Assembly (NCBI RefSeq): GCF_003286085.1
Contig: NW_020825456.1
Coordinates: 1 to 64,000, forward strand
Direction: 5' to 3'
DNA: 64,000 nt
From: Drosophila persimilis
Lineage: Eukaryota; Arthropoda; Insecta; Diptera; Drosophilidae
Within the stretch, counting starts at the first letter, position 1. Every line of letters begins with the position of its first letter. The position numbers were made by a program, and so were the translations under genes. This document shows, in pieces, positions 1 to 10,100 of this stretch. The notes beneath the pieces are model-generated. The model was not told where the DNA came from. It did no database searches and saw nothing but the letters and a program-made list of their open reading frames with translations.

Positions 1-440
1 AAAAAAACAAAGAAATAGACATCATTCAGGAAGGTGCCATATTAGTTTCAGGCAAAAATATCGTAGACAATACTACTTTGTTAGGTTCGTATCTCCTTAT
101 ATTCCACAACACAATTTTAGTAAATAATATAACCCACATAAATGATAAGGGTAAAATTCTAAGATATATATCGAATCATAGATATAGCGATTTTGAATTA
201 GTTGATTATATACAATCGAATGATAAACAATTTTCTTTTGATAATGTTAATATTTTAAATATTTTAATCATTTTGATATTGATAATGTTATTTTACTTCG
301 GCTATAAATTAACCAAATTTGTACTTATTAAATCAATAAGAATACCGTCAGAAGAAATAGTGGAAAGCAGCATTCTAATACTGTCAGAAGAAATTAGAGC
401 TCTATCAGAACTTCAAAATGTATCGGGACGAAACATTTAA
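1..440 (+). pseudogene. env: Errantivirus (gypsy-type) env C-terminus, copy A
   Basis: This is the 3' end of an envelope gene of an insect errantivirus; the left part lies outside the window. One frame is open from position 3 to the stop at 438-440. It contains a long hydrophobic stretch (about nt 250-330, rich in I and L) fitting the membrane anchor of an Env protein, followed by a short charged tail. It is followed at once by a purine tract and the 3' LTR, as expected for env in this group. Nearly the same sequence recurs at 4573-5012 (offset 4572), where a point change makes a premature stop. Copy A is therefore the less damaged C-terminus. The family assignment rests on the better N-terminal part seen in copy B. 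Confidence 0.75.
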
Positions 441-931
441 GAATGGGGGGAGTTAACGTACCCAATTCTATTGAGCTCTTATACGAGTTGTAAACAATCT
501 TTGGCTTTCCAAAACGAAAACAATTTCAATCTTGGGCCTACGCCTAATTGATTTCTAAGATGTACATGGAAAACCAATGTTTGCCCACACCCGGCTTCTC
601 ATAAACAATCTCACACCCGGCTTTCTGCAGATCCTGCACTTTAGGCATTTTACAGTTCTCTCTTTGGATGACGAAATCCAATACTCGGGATGGCGAAATC
701 AATTGAAATGTTTATCGAAAAACTATTCCCGAAAGGGATCGACGATGCAAAGATCAAAAAGTTCAAGTCAGTCTTGATCCAGAAGCGACACCGCAAAGTC
801 GAGCTAAAAATTAAGATCGCGCAAACCCTTTGTCCGGAATCCTTTGTGACCCTCAACTTAAATCTATATCTGTAAACTTAGAAGTTAAATAAAAACTTTT
901 TAAAAACGCAATCCGCTACCGCAGTTATTTA
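441..931 (+). mobile_element. Errantivirus polypurine tract and 3' LTR, copy A
   Basis: A purine tract (GAATGGGGGG, 441-450) sits directly after the env stop and before AGTTAACG, the usual AGTTA start of gypsy-type LTRs. An AATAAA signal lies near 886, about 45 bases before a plausible LTR end in the AT-rich run near 931. That gives an LTR of about 480 bp, normal for errantiviruses. The right end is approximate, because the sequence beyond it belongs to another element (copia-like leader) and I cannot define a 4-bp target duplication. It matches 5013-5503 almost base for base. Confidence 0.65.
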
Positions 932-1067
932 ATTTACACACATACACCAATGCGTCTATGCCATTTTTTTAGCACTGCTTTTCACTAAGCACCAAACAAT
1001 GTTTATTGTTTCTCACTGTTACTGTTTTATACTGGTTATGGGTGAATTGGTGTCTGGGCCCATAACC
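932..1067 (-). mobile_element. Copia-like leader and primer-binding site, copy A
   Basis: Read on the minus strand, the 14 bases at 1054-1067 are GGTTATGGGCCCAG, directly next to an LTR end. I recall this as the copia-type primer-binding site, which pairs with an internal part of initiator Met-tRNA. The bases from 1053 down to about 932 would be the untranslated leader. It is cut off by the gypsy LTR before a gag frame appears. The PBS also forms a stem with CCCATAACC at 1035-1043 (minus-strand sense), so the primer site may be folded. The boundary with the gypsy LTR is approximate. Confidence 0.6.
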
Positions 1068-1413
1068 TGTTAAAGTTATTTTATTTGTAAGACAGCAGAA
1101 GATCAGTATACAGAATTATATGTGCTTCCGAGTAATAATACGCAAGAGACTGACGCCGAAAGAAGAACATCGATATGAGAACATCGATATGCAGCAGGGC
1201 ACATGCGCAGTGTTGTTAGAGATCAATATCTAATTATCGTGGCGGTCACTTTGAACAATTTTCCTCCAAGTCTGCAATTTGTCTTTCCGCGTTATCTAAG
1301 ACATTATTGCATTAATCTTCAAAAGTATAAAGTTTACCACACACAACTCTCATTTTCCCAATTCTTTCCCTTTTTTTATCATTTGAAAATAAGGGTCCAT
1401 GTTATAATAAACA
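1068..1413 (-). mobile_element. Copia-like LTR (346 bp), copy A
   Basis: On the minus strand this begins TGTTTATTATAACATGG and ends CTTTAACA, so it has TG...CA termini and abuts a copia-type primer-binding site. It contains a direct repeat of GAACATCGATAT (about 1165-1192). It is inserted in the minus-strand Pao env-like region. Only the 5' LTR, PBS and leader remain; the rest was lost or displaced where the gypsy element entered. The copy at 5640-5984 is one base shorter. The family call rests on the PBS and termini, not on coding sequence. Confidence 0.6.
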
Positions 1414-1421
1414 ATTAAATC

Positions 1422-1595
1422 CTAGGATGAGGCGACTATTTCAACGTCCCCCATCGGGTCCAAATATATTGAAATGGAACTGTTCATTTTTTCAATTGAC
1501 CGCTTCGCCTTTCCTCTGGCAACAATGTTTGCATTTGATACTTGGAAACATAACACAAGCACTAGCAATGCTGACATTAGTCCCAGCTTAGACAT
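1422..1595 (-). CDS. Small secreted env-like ORF of Pao-m, copy A (57 aa)
   Basis: An ATG at 1595 (minus strand), 21 bases past the pol stop, opens a 57-codon frame ending at 1422. It starts with a classic signal peptide: a Lys, then a hydrophobic core (LGLMSALLVLVLCFQV) and a likely cut after SNA. A basic stretch RGKAKR then S resembles a furin-type site. The place directly downstream of pol is where env sits in roo-like BEL/Pao elements, so this is most likely a truncated env start. The stop falls just before the copia-like LTR insertion. It is kept intact in copy B at 5993-6166. Confidence 0.45.
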   Translation of the reverse strand: MSKLGLMSALLVLVLCFQVSNANIVARGKAKRSIEKMNSSISIYLDPMGDVEIVASS

Positions 1596-1616
1596 TTGAT
1601 GTCTACTACGAATACT

Positions 1617-1988
1617 TCAGGTCTCTTTTGGAGTCATTCCTGAGTCTTGCTCTTCGGACTCAATTCCAGCCAATGGACAAATTTTAGTTATAGGTCGTTT
1701 TATCAACCCGTCTTGATGTTTTATAGTTACTACTCTGACTCTACCATCATGTATTTCTTCTATTTTTCCCAAGGGCCATCTAGCTGGGTGACAGGTTTCA
1801 TCTTTTATTAATACAATCTGTCCTTTTTTAATATTCTTCATTCTTATTTTCCATTTATTTGTTGAAGACATGTGCAAGTTATCCTTTTTAAGTGATGTTT
1901 CACTGATTTTACCCCAGCTTCCCAAATACCTCCAAAGTGAGGTCCTGCCGAGGGAATAAAATGCCACTCGATCTGTTCTCTTTCTAAT
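1617..1988 (-). pseudogene. pol: Pao-m pol C-terminal tail, copy A
   Basis: The minus strand encodes the post-integrase tail typical of BEL/Pao Pol (DUF5641-like). It shows NKWKIRMKNIKKGQIVLIKD, then RWPLGKI and KRPITKICPL, which line up with KWPLARI and RRALAKLCLLPL in BEL1. The stop is at 1617-1619. An open frame runs on to 2033, but the part beyond 1988 is BEL2 LTR sequence, not Pao-m. In copy B the same gene piece is split by BEL1 and has a small deletion near 6347. Confidence 0.8.
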
Positions 1989-2038
1989 TGTTCGGAGCAG
2001 AATCCAGCCGATTAGCTGCTTGCCAAATAGCACCTAAT
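1989..2038 (+). mobile_element. Truncated 50-bp fragment of BEL2 5' LTR
   Basis: TGTTCGGAGCAGAATCCAGC and the following 30 bases are identical to the first 50 bases of the BEL2 5' LTR at 12984, and sit at the same Pao-m position after CTAAT. The LTR stops abruptly at 2038 and gypsy pol follows. This marks the end of the left copy of a tandem duplication. Confidence 0.85.
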
Positions 2039-2709
2039 ATGAACGCTTTCAATTAGAAACCAAATTTCTGGGATACATTGTTCCCCAAAATATCATTAAA
2101 ACAGATCCAGACAAAATCTCCACAATACAAAACTATCCAATTCCTAAAAATATCAGAGAGCTACGTAGCTTCTTAGGACTAACAGGGTATTACAGAAAAT
2201 TTGTCCGAAATTATGCCACAATTGCCAAACCATTAACAAAATATCTGAGTGGAGTAAATGGGAAAGTTTCACGAAGGGCATCCAAGAAAACATTAATACA
2301 GCTGGATGAACCATCAATTGGAGCATTTAATAATTTAAAGGACAGTTTAATAGCACATATTGAATTAGTACAACCAGATTACAATAAAAAATTCACATTA
2401 ACCACAGATGCATCGGATATAGTAATAGGTGCAGTTTTGTCGCAAGATGGGAATCCCATAACATTTATTTCTAAAACTTTAAGTAAAACCGAGCAATTAT
2501 ATGCTACTAATAAAAAGGAATTATTAGCTATTGTATGGGCATTAAAAAATTTGCGAAATTATTTATACGGAGTGAGTGGAATTGAAATACATACAGATCA
2601 CCAACCTTTGTCCTTTGCAATGTCGCAAAAAAATCCAAATGTTGAAATGAAACGTTGGTATTACTTCATAGAAAGTTTCACACCAAAAATCATTTATAAG
2701 CCAGGCTAA
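2039..2709 (+). pseudogene. pol: Errantivirus pol: end of RT and RNase H
   Basis: One open frame from 2041 to 2709. It begins in the RT thumb and connection region (KFLGYIV, then RELRSFLGLTGYYRKF), followed by RNase H with TDASDIVIGAVL, KKELLAIVWAL and HTDHQPL, the acidic residues of the RNase H site. It ends at YKPG followed by a stop, where an intact element would continue with an ADALSR-type motif, so a stretch before the integrase is lost. The N-terminal RT is missing because the duplication breakpoint is at 2038/2039. Confidence 0.85.
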
Positions 2710-3600
2710 ATTCAGAAGATAAAGCTATAATTATAGAAGAAACACATTGCAGAGCCCATAGAGGACTAAACGAAAATTACAAACAAATAACTAAGTTGTA
2801 TTATTGGCCAAACCTGCACAAAAAATTAAAAGAATATATAAAAAATTGTGAGATCTGTAACAAAAACAAATATCACAGACACCCTGTAAAAATTCCAATT
2901 GGGGAAGCTCCCATTCCAGCAAAAGAAGGAGATCAATTACACTTAGACATATACTATGCCCAAAACCTAACATTCATAACTTGTATAGATTCTTATTCCA
3001 AATACTTGGTGGTCAAGGAAATTCAAAGTAAATTAAACATTGAAAATAAGGTAATGGAAATTTTGCAACACTTTCCGTTAGCAACATCATTAATGACTGA
3101 CAACGAACCAAGCACAATTCAGCACAATTTAGATCATTCATACAAAGAAGTAACTTAACTATTTATTATGCTGATCCCAGACACAGCACCTCAAATGGTC
3201 AGGTAGAAAGGGTACATTCCACACTAACAGAAATAGCGCGGTGCATCAAGGATGAACTAAATCTAACAGATTATTCAGAAATAATAATAAGGGCGGCACT
3301 GAAATATAACCTGAATATACATTCAATCAAATGCCATATGACATATTGTATAACAAAATAGAGCACAAAAATAATCCAATATTACTTAAGGAAGCTCAGA
3401 CCAAAATGCTTAAGCTACATAACAAAGACAGAAGAGAAAAAGATTATAAAATAGGAGAAGTAGTTTATGAAAAGAAATTCGGGGAAAGAAATAAACTTCA
3501 GTCCCGATACAAAAAGCAGGTAGTTAAGGAAAATCGACCGAATAAAATTATAATCAACAATAGAAACAGAATTATACATAAAGATAACATCAAATATTAA
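2710..3600 (+). pseudogene. pol: Errantivirus pol: integrase, frameshifted
   Basis: The integrase zinc domain is visible (THCRAHRG, then CEICNKNK) at about 2745-2870. The catalytic core follows, with LDIYYAQ and a later TDNEPS. The frame stops near 3156, and the last part of the core resumes in another frame with HSTSNGQVERVHSTL at about 3180-3225, which supplies the third acidic residue. A further frame (3331-3600) encodes the basic C-terminal tail to a stop at 3600. At least two frameshifts make it non-functional. Confidence 0.8.
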
Positions 3601-3616
3601 ATATTTTTTCCAGAAA

Positions 3617-5012
3617 ATGTATGCGAATATACTTATACTGACTTTTGTTATATTGACGACTTCGGAAGTAATTGACTATACGCATAGTGACTATCTATTG
3701 CTCAAAGACGACAGAGATTTTTACACTTATGAAACATACGCTGAACTTTTCCATATTACTAATTTGAGTTTTTATAGAGAGATAATTGATATAGAATCCA
3801 AATATGTCAACAATTCAATTAATTCAGACGATGAGTGGGAAATATCAATGGACTTAAGTCTATTAAAATTAATGATTTCAGAATTAGTTCCAAAACGGAA
3901 TGAAAGGGGAATTAATGAATTAGGTACCATTTGGAAATGGATAGCAGGCAGCCCTGATCATGACGACTTTTTGAAAATACAAAATAAAGTAAATGAATTA
4001 ACTGAAAATAATAATAAACAATTTGTAATAAATTCCAAATTTTTCAAAGAAATTGAATGGCTATCAAATTCATTAAAAAATTGCATCTTCAATGAAGAAA
4101 CGATACTGAGAAAGCATCGTTTAAAATTAATAACTTTTGACCTACTAAATTTAGTTGATACCATAACCCTCTTAAAAGTAAACATTTTCAATACAAAAAT
4201 TTTAAATAAAAACGAAATAGAGGACATTTATAAGCATGAAAAACATCCTGTTGAACTGTCTGATCTGCTGGACATTGCAACGGTTAAAATAATTCGAAAT
4301 GCAGATTTAATAATCATTTATACAAAATATCCTCAAATTAAAGATATTTGCAAGTTTTACCATGCAAGAGCCATCTCACAAAATGATGGAATGTTAGTTA
4401 TAAGTGAAAAAGTTTGTGAATGTAAGGAGAAATACTATTTAATGAATAATTTTAAAAGTGAAACTTTTAACAATTACGCACAAATAAATTTAAAGAAGAC
4501 CTGTTTCACCAATTTACTTAATGGCTTTAAAGCCAACTGCACTAAGGGACTAAGGGACCAACTGCAAAAGGGAAAAAAACAAAGAAATAGACATCATTCA
4601 GGAAGGTGCCATATTAGTTTCAGGCAAAAATATCGTAGACAATACTACTTTGTTAGGTTCGTATCTCCTTATATTCCACAACACAATTTTAGTAAATAAT
4701 ATAACCCACATAAATGATAAGGGTAAAATTCTAAGATATATATCGAATCATAGATATAGCGATTTTGAATTAGTTGATTATATACAATCGAATGATAAAC
4801 AATTTTCTTTTGATAATGTTAATATTTTAAATATTTTAATCATTTTGATATAGATAATGTTATTTTACTTCGGCTATAAATTAACCAAATTTGTACTTAT
4901 TAAATCAATAAGAATACCGTCAGAAGAAATAGTGGAAAGCAGCATTCTAATACTGTCAGAAGAAATTAGAGCTCTATCAGAACTTCAAAATGTATCGGGA
5001 CGAAACATTTAA
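3617..5012 (+). pseudogene. env: Errantivirus env, copy B (frameshift and premature stop)
   Basis: An ATG at 3617, 17 bases after the pol stop, starts an env gene of the baculovirus-F-like type found in gypsy errantiviruses. It has a hydrophobic N-terminus (signal peptide), and at about residue 92 a furin-like KRNERG followed by INELGTIWKWIAG, the conserved fusion-peptide region. A cysteine-containing ectodomain follows. The frame is lost between about 4530 and 4575, near an 8-bp direct repeat ACTAAGGG. The C-terminal frame then meets a TAG at about 4851, inside the membrane anchor, where copy A has TTG. The original stop is at 5010-5012. Non-functional as it stands. Confidence 0.8.
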
Positions 5013-5503
5013 GAATGGGGGGAGTTAACGTACCCAATTCTATTGAGCTCTTATACGAGTTTTAAACAATCTTTGGCTTTCCAAAACGAAAACAATTTCA
5101 ATCTTGGGCCTACGCCTAATTGATTTCTAAGATGTACATGGAAAACCAATGTTTGCCCACACCCGGCTTCTCATAAATAATCTCACACCCGGCTTTCTGC
5201 AGATCCTGCACTTTAGGCATTTTACAGTTCTCTCTTTGGATGACGAAATCCAATACTCGGGATGGCGAAATCAATTGAAATGTTTATCGAAAAACTATTC
5301 CCGAAAGGGATCGACGATGCAAAGATCAAAAAGTTCAAGTCAGTCTTGATCCAGAAGCGACACCGCAAAGTCGAGCTAAAAATTAAGATCGCGCAAACCC
5401 TTTGTCCGGAATCCTTTGTGACCCTCAACTTAAATCTATATCTGTAAACTTAGAAGTTAAATAAAAACTTTTTAAAAACGCAATCCGCTACCGCAGTTAT
5501 TTA
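5013..5503 (+). mobile_element. Errantivirus polypurine tract and 3' LTR, copy B
   Basis: Duplicate of 441-931: purine tract GAATGGGGGG at 5013-5022, then AGTTAACG and about 480 bp of LTR with AATAAA near 5458. Differences from copy A are single bases (for example near 5062 and 5177). The right end is approximate. Confidence 0.65.
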
Positions 5504-5984
5504 ATTTACACACATACACCAATGCGTCTATGCCATTTTTTTAGCACTGCTTTTCACTAAGCACCAAACAATGTTTATTGTTTCTCACTGTTTCTGTTTT
5601 ATACTGGTTATGGGTGAATTGGTGTCTGGGCCCATAACCTGTTAAAGTTATTTTATTTGTAAGACAGCAGAAGATCAGTATACAGAATTATATGTGCTTC
5701 CGAGTAACATACGCAAGAGACTGACGCCGAAAGAAGAACATCGATATGAGAACATCGATATGCAGCAGGGCACATGCGCAGTGTTGTTAGAAATCAATAT
5801 CTAATTATCGTGGCGGTCACTTTGAACAATTTTCCTCCAAGTCTGCAATTTGTCTTTCCGCGTTATCTAAGACATTATTGCATTAATCTTCAAAAGTATA
5901 AAGTTTACCACACACAACTCTCATTTTCCCAATTCTTTCCCTTTTTTTATCATTTGAAAAAAAGGGTCCATGTTATAATAAACA
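5504..5984 (-). mobile_element. Copia-like leader, PBS and LTR, copy B
   Basis: Duplicate of 932-1413. The primer-binding site is at 5626-5639 and the LTR at 5640-5984 (345 bp, TG...CA on the minus strand). A small indel near 5706-5710 separates it from copy A. The gypsy/copia/Pao junctions are identical to those in copy A, so both insertions predate the tandem duplication. Confidence 0.6.
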
Positions 5985-5992
5985 ATTAAATC

Positions 5993-6166
5993 CTAGGATG
6001 AGGCGACTATTTCAACGTCCCCCATCGGGTCCAAATATATTGAAATGGAACTGTTCATTTTTTCAATTGACCGCTTCGCCTTTCCTCTGGCAACAATGTT
6101 TGCATTTGATACTTGGAAACATAACACAAGCACTAGCAATGCTGACATTAGTCCCAGCTTAGACAT
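5993..6166 (-). CDS. Small secreted env-like ORF of Pao-m, copy B (57 aa)
   Basis: Second copy of the signal-peptide ORF described at 1422-1595, also open over 57 codons. No frame-breaking change is visible relative to copy A. Given the young age of the duplication, this is not evidence of selection. Confidence 0.45.
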   Translation of the reverse strand: MSKLGLMSALLVLVLCFQVSNANIVARGKAKRSIEKMNSSISIYLDPMGDVEIVASS

Positions 6167-6187
6167 TTGATGTCTACTACGAGTACT

Positions 6188-6370
6188 TCAGGTCTCTTTT
6201 GGAGTCATTCCTGAGTCTTGCTCTTCGGACTCAATTCCAGCCAATGGACAAATTTTAGTTATAGGTCGTTTTATCAACCCGTCTTGATGTTTTATAGTTA
6301 CTACTCTGACTCTACCATCATGTATTTCTTCTATTTTTCCCAAGGGCAATCCCAATTAATACAATCTGTC
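6188..6370 (-). pseudogene. pol: Pao-m pol C-terminal tail, copy B, left part
   Basis: Continuation of the Pol tail (stop at 6188-6190), interrupted by BEL1 at 6370/6371 and resuming at 12813-12983. Relative to copy A it has lost about 23 bases near 6347, which removes the conserved Trp-Pro-Leu region. It contains the left BEL1 target duplication CTGTC at 6366-6370. Confidence 0.75.
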
Positions 6371-6845
6371 TGTTCGGGCGAAGCCCGAGTGTAAATTTTA
6401 TACCATTGTTTTATTGCCTATCAATTCACTTTCTTTTCTATTTTGGTCATTATACTAAACTAACGTAACGTAAGCGTAGCTTTATCTATGCTCGCTCAGC
6501 AACATGCTCTCATTTAATCATCTATTCTTATCTATGCTCGCTCTTGTTATCTTTTCTTTCCTATGCCGTCGCTAAGCCGTCAGCAGCTGCGCCTGCTCTA
6601 GCAGTTACCGCTTGATATAGTTGGAGAACAGACCCTTTTGTCCCCAATCTATTACTTTGGCTCGAGATCGGCTCGCTTGCCTCATCCAAGTGTGTCACTC
6701 TAATACTATTGTAAAAGGCTCTGGCATCTTCGGCCACCCTCAACACACAAAATACCTATAATAAAATTTATAACGTTTTCGGAAATTAATAATTTGTGAA
6801 ATTATTGAACAATCATAGTCAGCGAAAAAGCTCGTTGTCTCAACA
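6371..6845 (+). repeat. BEL1 5' LTR (475 bp)
   Basis: Begins TGTTCGGGCGAAGCCCGAGT, which contains an inverted repeat (CGGGC/GCCCG), and ends GTTGTCTCAACA. Identical to 12338-12812 except one base. As the 5' LTR it should carry the promoter; I could not define a clear TATA box or initiator with confidence. Confidence 0.97.
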
Positions 6846-6847
6846 TT

Positions 6848-6865
6848 TGGTGACCCCGACGTGAT
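6848..6865 (+). other. BEL1 primer-binding site
   Basis: TGGTGACCCCGACGTGAT lies two bases after the 5' LTR. It starts with TGG, the complement of a tRNA CCA end. The same 18 bases follow the BEL2 5' LTR (13363-13380), so the two families share a primer. I do not assign the tRNA species. Confidence 0.85.
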
Positions 6866-7102
6866 CGTCAGTAACAATTTGGAAATAAACAATTATAAAC
6901 AGTGAAAATTATCCGCTAAACATAACTGTTCGAACGCGAAGCGGTTAGTTCCCATTTCGTCGCGCGCTTGCTTACAAGCACTAATACAGCTACGTGCATT
7001 AGCGGCTTCGGGTTCGCTGCACTTGCGCTTGCATACCAAAAAAAATCAAACGGTTGGTTCTTCGATTCTTCTTTGTGCTTTGCTCGCTGCTGCCTGTCGA
7101 AA

Positions 7103-10100
7103 ATGGATGAGTCTAATGACGTGCCGGAAAACAGGGTGTCTTTTTACAAACTAAAGGCACTCTCAATATACAAAAAAGCCGTTTCACTTCGAGAGACGAT
7201 ATTGAATGATGAAAACAACCCAATCAGTGAAGATGCGCTAAGTGTTCATTTAAAATTCTTGGAAAAAATGTCCGACTCATTTAATGTTACTCATTCTAAT
7301 TTAGAAGAGCTTGATGTAAGCGAAATTGGCAGCGACTTAAGCAACAATTTTGACGATTTGGCGATGGAAATCGAAGTTCGTATTCGCTCAGCACTCCGCA
7401 GGACTACCCAGAACATGCCGCATCACTCAACGATACGACCCGAGCTCAACGTTACTGCCTCCGGAACTGTACGGTCACGATATCATATTCCTGACATTAA
7501 ACTTCCCACTTTCCGTGGAGGTTATACTGAGTGGGCAGACTTTTACTCGATGTTTAGCACAGTAATAGATCAGGAGCCCTTTCTATCAAAGATTGAGAAG
7601 TTCCAGCACCTGCGCTCATGTTTGGATGGACCTGCCCTGGAGGCTGTTCGCTCTTTGGAAGTATCGGAGAGCAATTATGATATTGCATTGGACATTTTAA
7701 ACAATCGTTTCAATAATAAACGTTTAATCTTTCAGGCACACGTCGCTGAGATTCTGAGGCATGAGAAGGTTGAAGATGGGTCAACTACAAAGCTACGTAC
7801 TTTATCGGACAAGCTTCATTCTCACATGAGAGCGCTTAGATCGATGGGTACCATGGAGGAAATAGCTGGATGCATCATCGTTCACTCCACATACAAGTAT
7901 CTCGACTCTGATACCAGGACCAAATGGGAGGAGCTGTCGCCCCCTAACGTCATACCAACATGGGACCATTTTTCGGCTTTTTTGGAGAGGAGATGTCAAG
8001 CCATGGAGACCATGGATCAAGCTATGTTGATTCAAATCCATAGCAGTCAGGTTGGAAAACATAAACGAATCACTCATTCAAAACACAGTCTTGTTGCTAC
8101 AAATACATTCGTATTGGAATGCGTGTTCTGCGATAATAAAGGGCATAACATTTACAGCTGCACTCGCTTTGGAAACCTTTCGCCATCTTTGCGTCTTAGA
8201 GAGGCAAGGAAGCTTAGAGTTTGCTTCAACTGTTTGAAGAAGGGACATCGGAATACCTCCTGCAGTTCAGGCTCTTGTCGCACATGCGGTGAAAAGCATC
8301 ATACCCTTTTACATATCAACAATCCGCTGCCTACGTCAGTTAACACGGAACCTGCAAACGCTACTACGTCTCCTATTCAGACAGACTTATGCCCAGGCCC
8401 CAATCTTTCAAGTTCTCTTGTTGCCGCTTCATCACCATGCTCGCCTCCTGCTCAGAATCTTAGCTCAGACGTAGTGCTTCTAGCCACGACAGTCATTATG
8501 ATAAAGAGTCGAGTTGGTGATCTTCTTCCTTGCCGGGCTCTTCTGGATTCAGGCTCTCAGATTAATTTAATAACCTCTCGCTTTGCTCAGAGGCTTCAGC
8601 TGAAACGAGCCAAAGGGTCGGTATCAGTATCGGGTATCGGCGCTGATTCTGCATTTCACACGGAAGGTTCAGTTAATTTGGTCATTCAATCCAGGACTTC
8701 CGATTACTTCACGAGTCTCACAGCTCTCGTTGCTCCACGTATTACAGGAAACCAGCCTGCTTCTTCATTTGATGTATCCAAATGGGAAATGCCATCCAAT
8801 ATCAGCCTTGCTGACCCACACTTTAACAAATCTCAGCGCATCGATGTACTTATTGGAGCCAGCTTATTTTACGACATTTTATGCGTTGGACAGATCAAAT
8901 TGGAGAGGGGACTTCCTATAATACAAAAAACCCGTCTCGGCTGGGTTGTCACAGGTGGAGGTCAGTACTCCCGCAGCTCAGTGCTCCTAGCTGCCTCTAG
9001 TTCGACGGAATTGAGTCAAACGCCTACCGTTGGTTTGGATGAGCTAGTGCGAAGGTTCTGGGAAGTGGAAAACTGCCACGGTCCCGCTACAGAAGCAACA
9101 AAGGAGGAAATTGCTTGCGAGGAACATTTCAAAAAACATTGCGGTCGGCTTCCAAGTGGCGAATATTGCGTTCAATTGCCTTTAAAGCTGAGTGACAGTC
9201 TTCTTGGAGATTCTTATCAACAAGCCTATCGCAGATTTCTCAATCTAGAGCGCAAGTTGGTTCGCAAACCGCTTCTCAAGGCCCAATACGCCGCATTTAT
9301 AAAGGAATACGTCGATTTGAATCACATGTCCCCTGTCAAAAGTGACGCACTTAAACAATGCAAATTTTTTCTTCCTCATCACTGCGTCTTAAGAGAAGAC
9401 AAAACCACCACAAAACTCCGAGTAGTTTTCGACGGATCCGCTTGTACATCTACAGGATATTCCCTCAACGATATATTGATGTCAGGCCCAACAATTCAGC
9501 CAAAGTTAGTTACGACTCTTCTTCGATTTCGTACCTTTCGTATAGCATTGACTGGTGACATTTGTAAAATGTATAGATGCGTCCGTGTCTCGCCCCAAGA
9601 TAGTTTTCTGCAGTGCATACTGTGGCGTGACTCACCCCTCGAGGAGCTAAGGACATTCAAGCTGGATACCGTGACCTATGGAACGAAACCAGCAGCATTT
9701 CTGGCCGTCCGTTCTATGCACCAACTAGCGGCAGACGAGAGTTCGTCATATCCAATTGGCTCTGAAGTTGTGCTGCGGGACTTTTACGTGGATGATTTGC
9801 TAACGGGGGGAGATACTACAAATGAGGTGCTGGAAATAATTCGCCAGGTGTCAGGACTATTAGCCAAAGGAAATTTCAAGATCAGAAAATGGTGTTCCAA
9901 CGATACATATGTACTCGATCAAACACCCCATGAAGATAGGGAAACATTTGTTAAATTTACTGATGGCAGCGATGTAACCAAGACGCTAGGTTTAGCATGG
10001 AATCCCACTTCGGATGAGCTATTATTTTCATTCTGTCCCAATCAAGTCCCTTCGAAACCAACTAAGCGAGTTGTATTGTCAACTATTGCACGATTTTATG

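Noticed and set aside
577..875. Short open frames in both strands of the gypsy LTR (repeated at 5149-5447)
   Set aside because: They lie wholly inside the LTR, overlap each other on opposite strands and carry no recognisable motif; chance frames.
4541..4556. 8-bp direct repeat ACTAAGGG as the cause of the env frameshift
   Set aside because: The size of the shift between the two env frames does not fit an 8-base insertion alone; another change must be present, so I give the interval only.
6968..7102. Upstream extension of the BEL1 frame
   Set aside because: It opens with TTG and has no ATG; the first ATG at 7103 has good context and starts the typical Gag.
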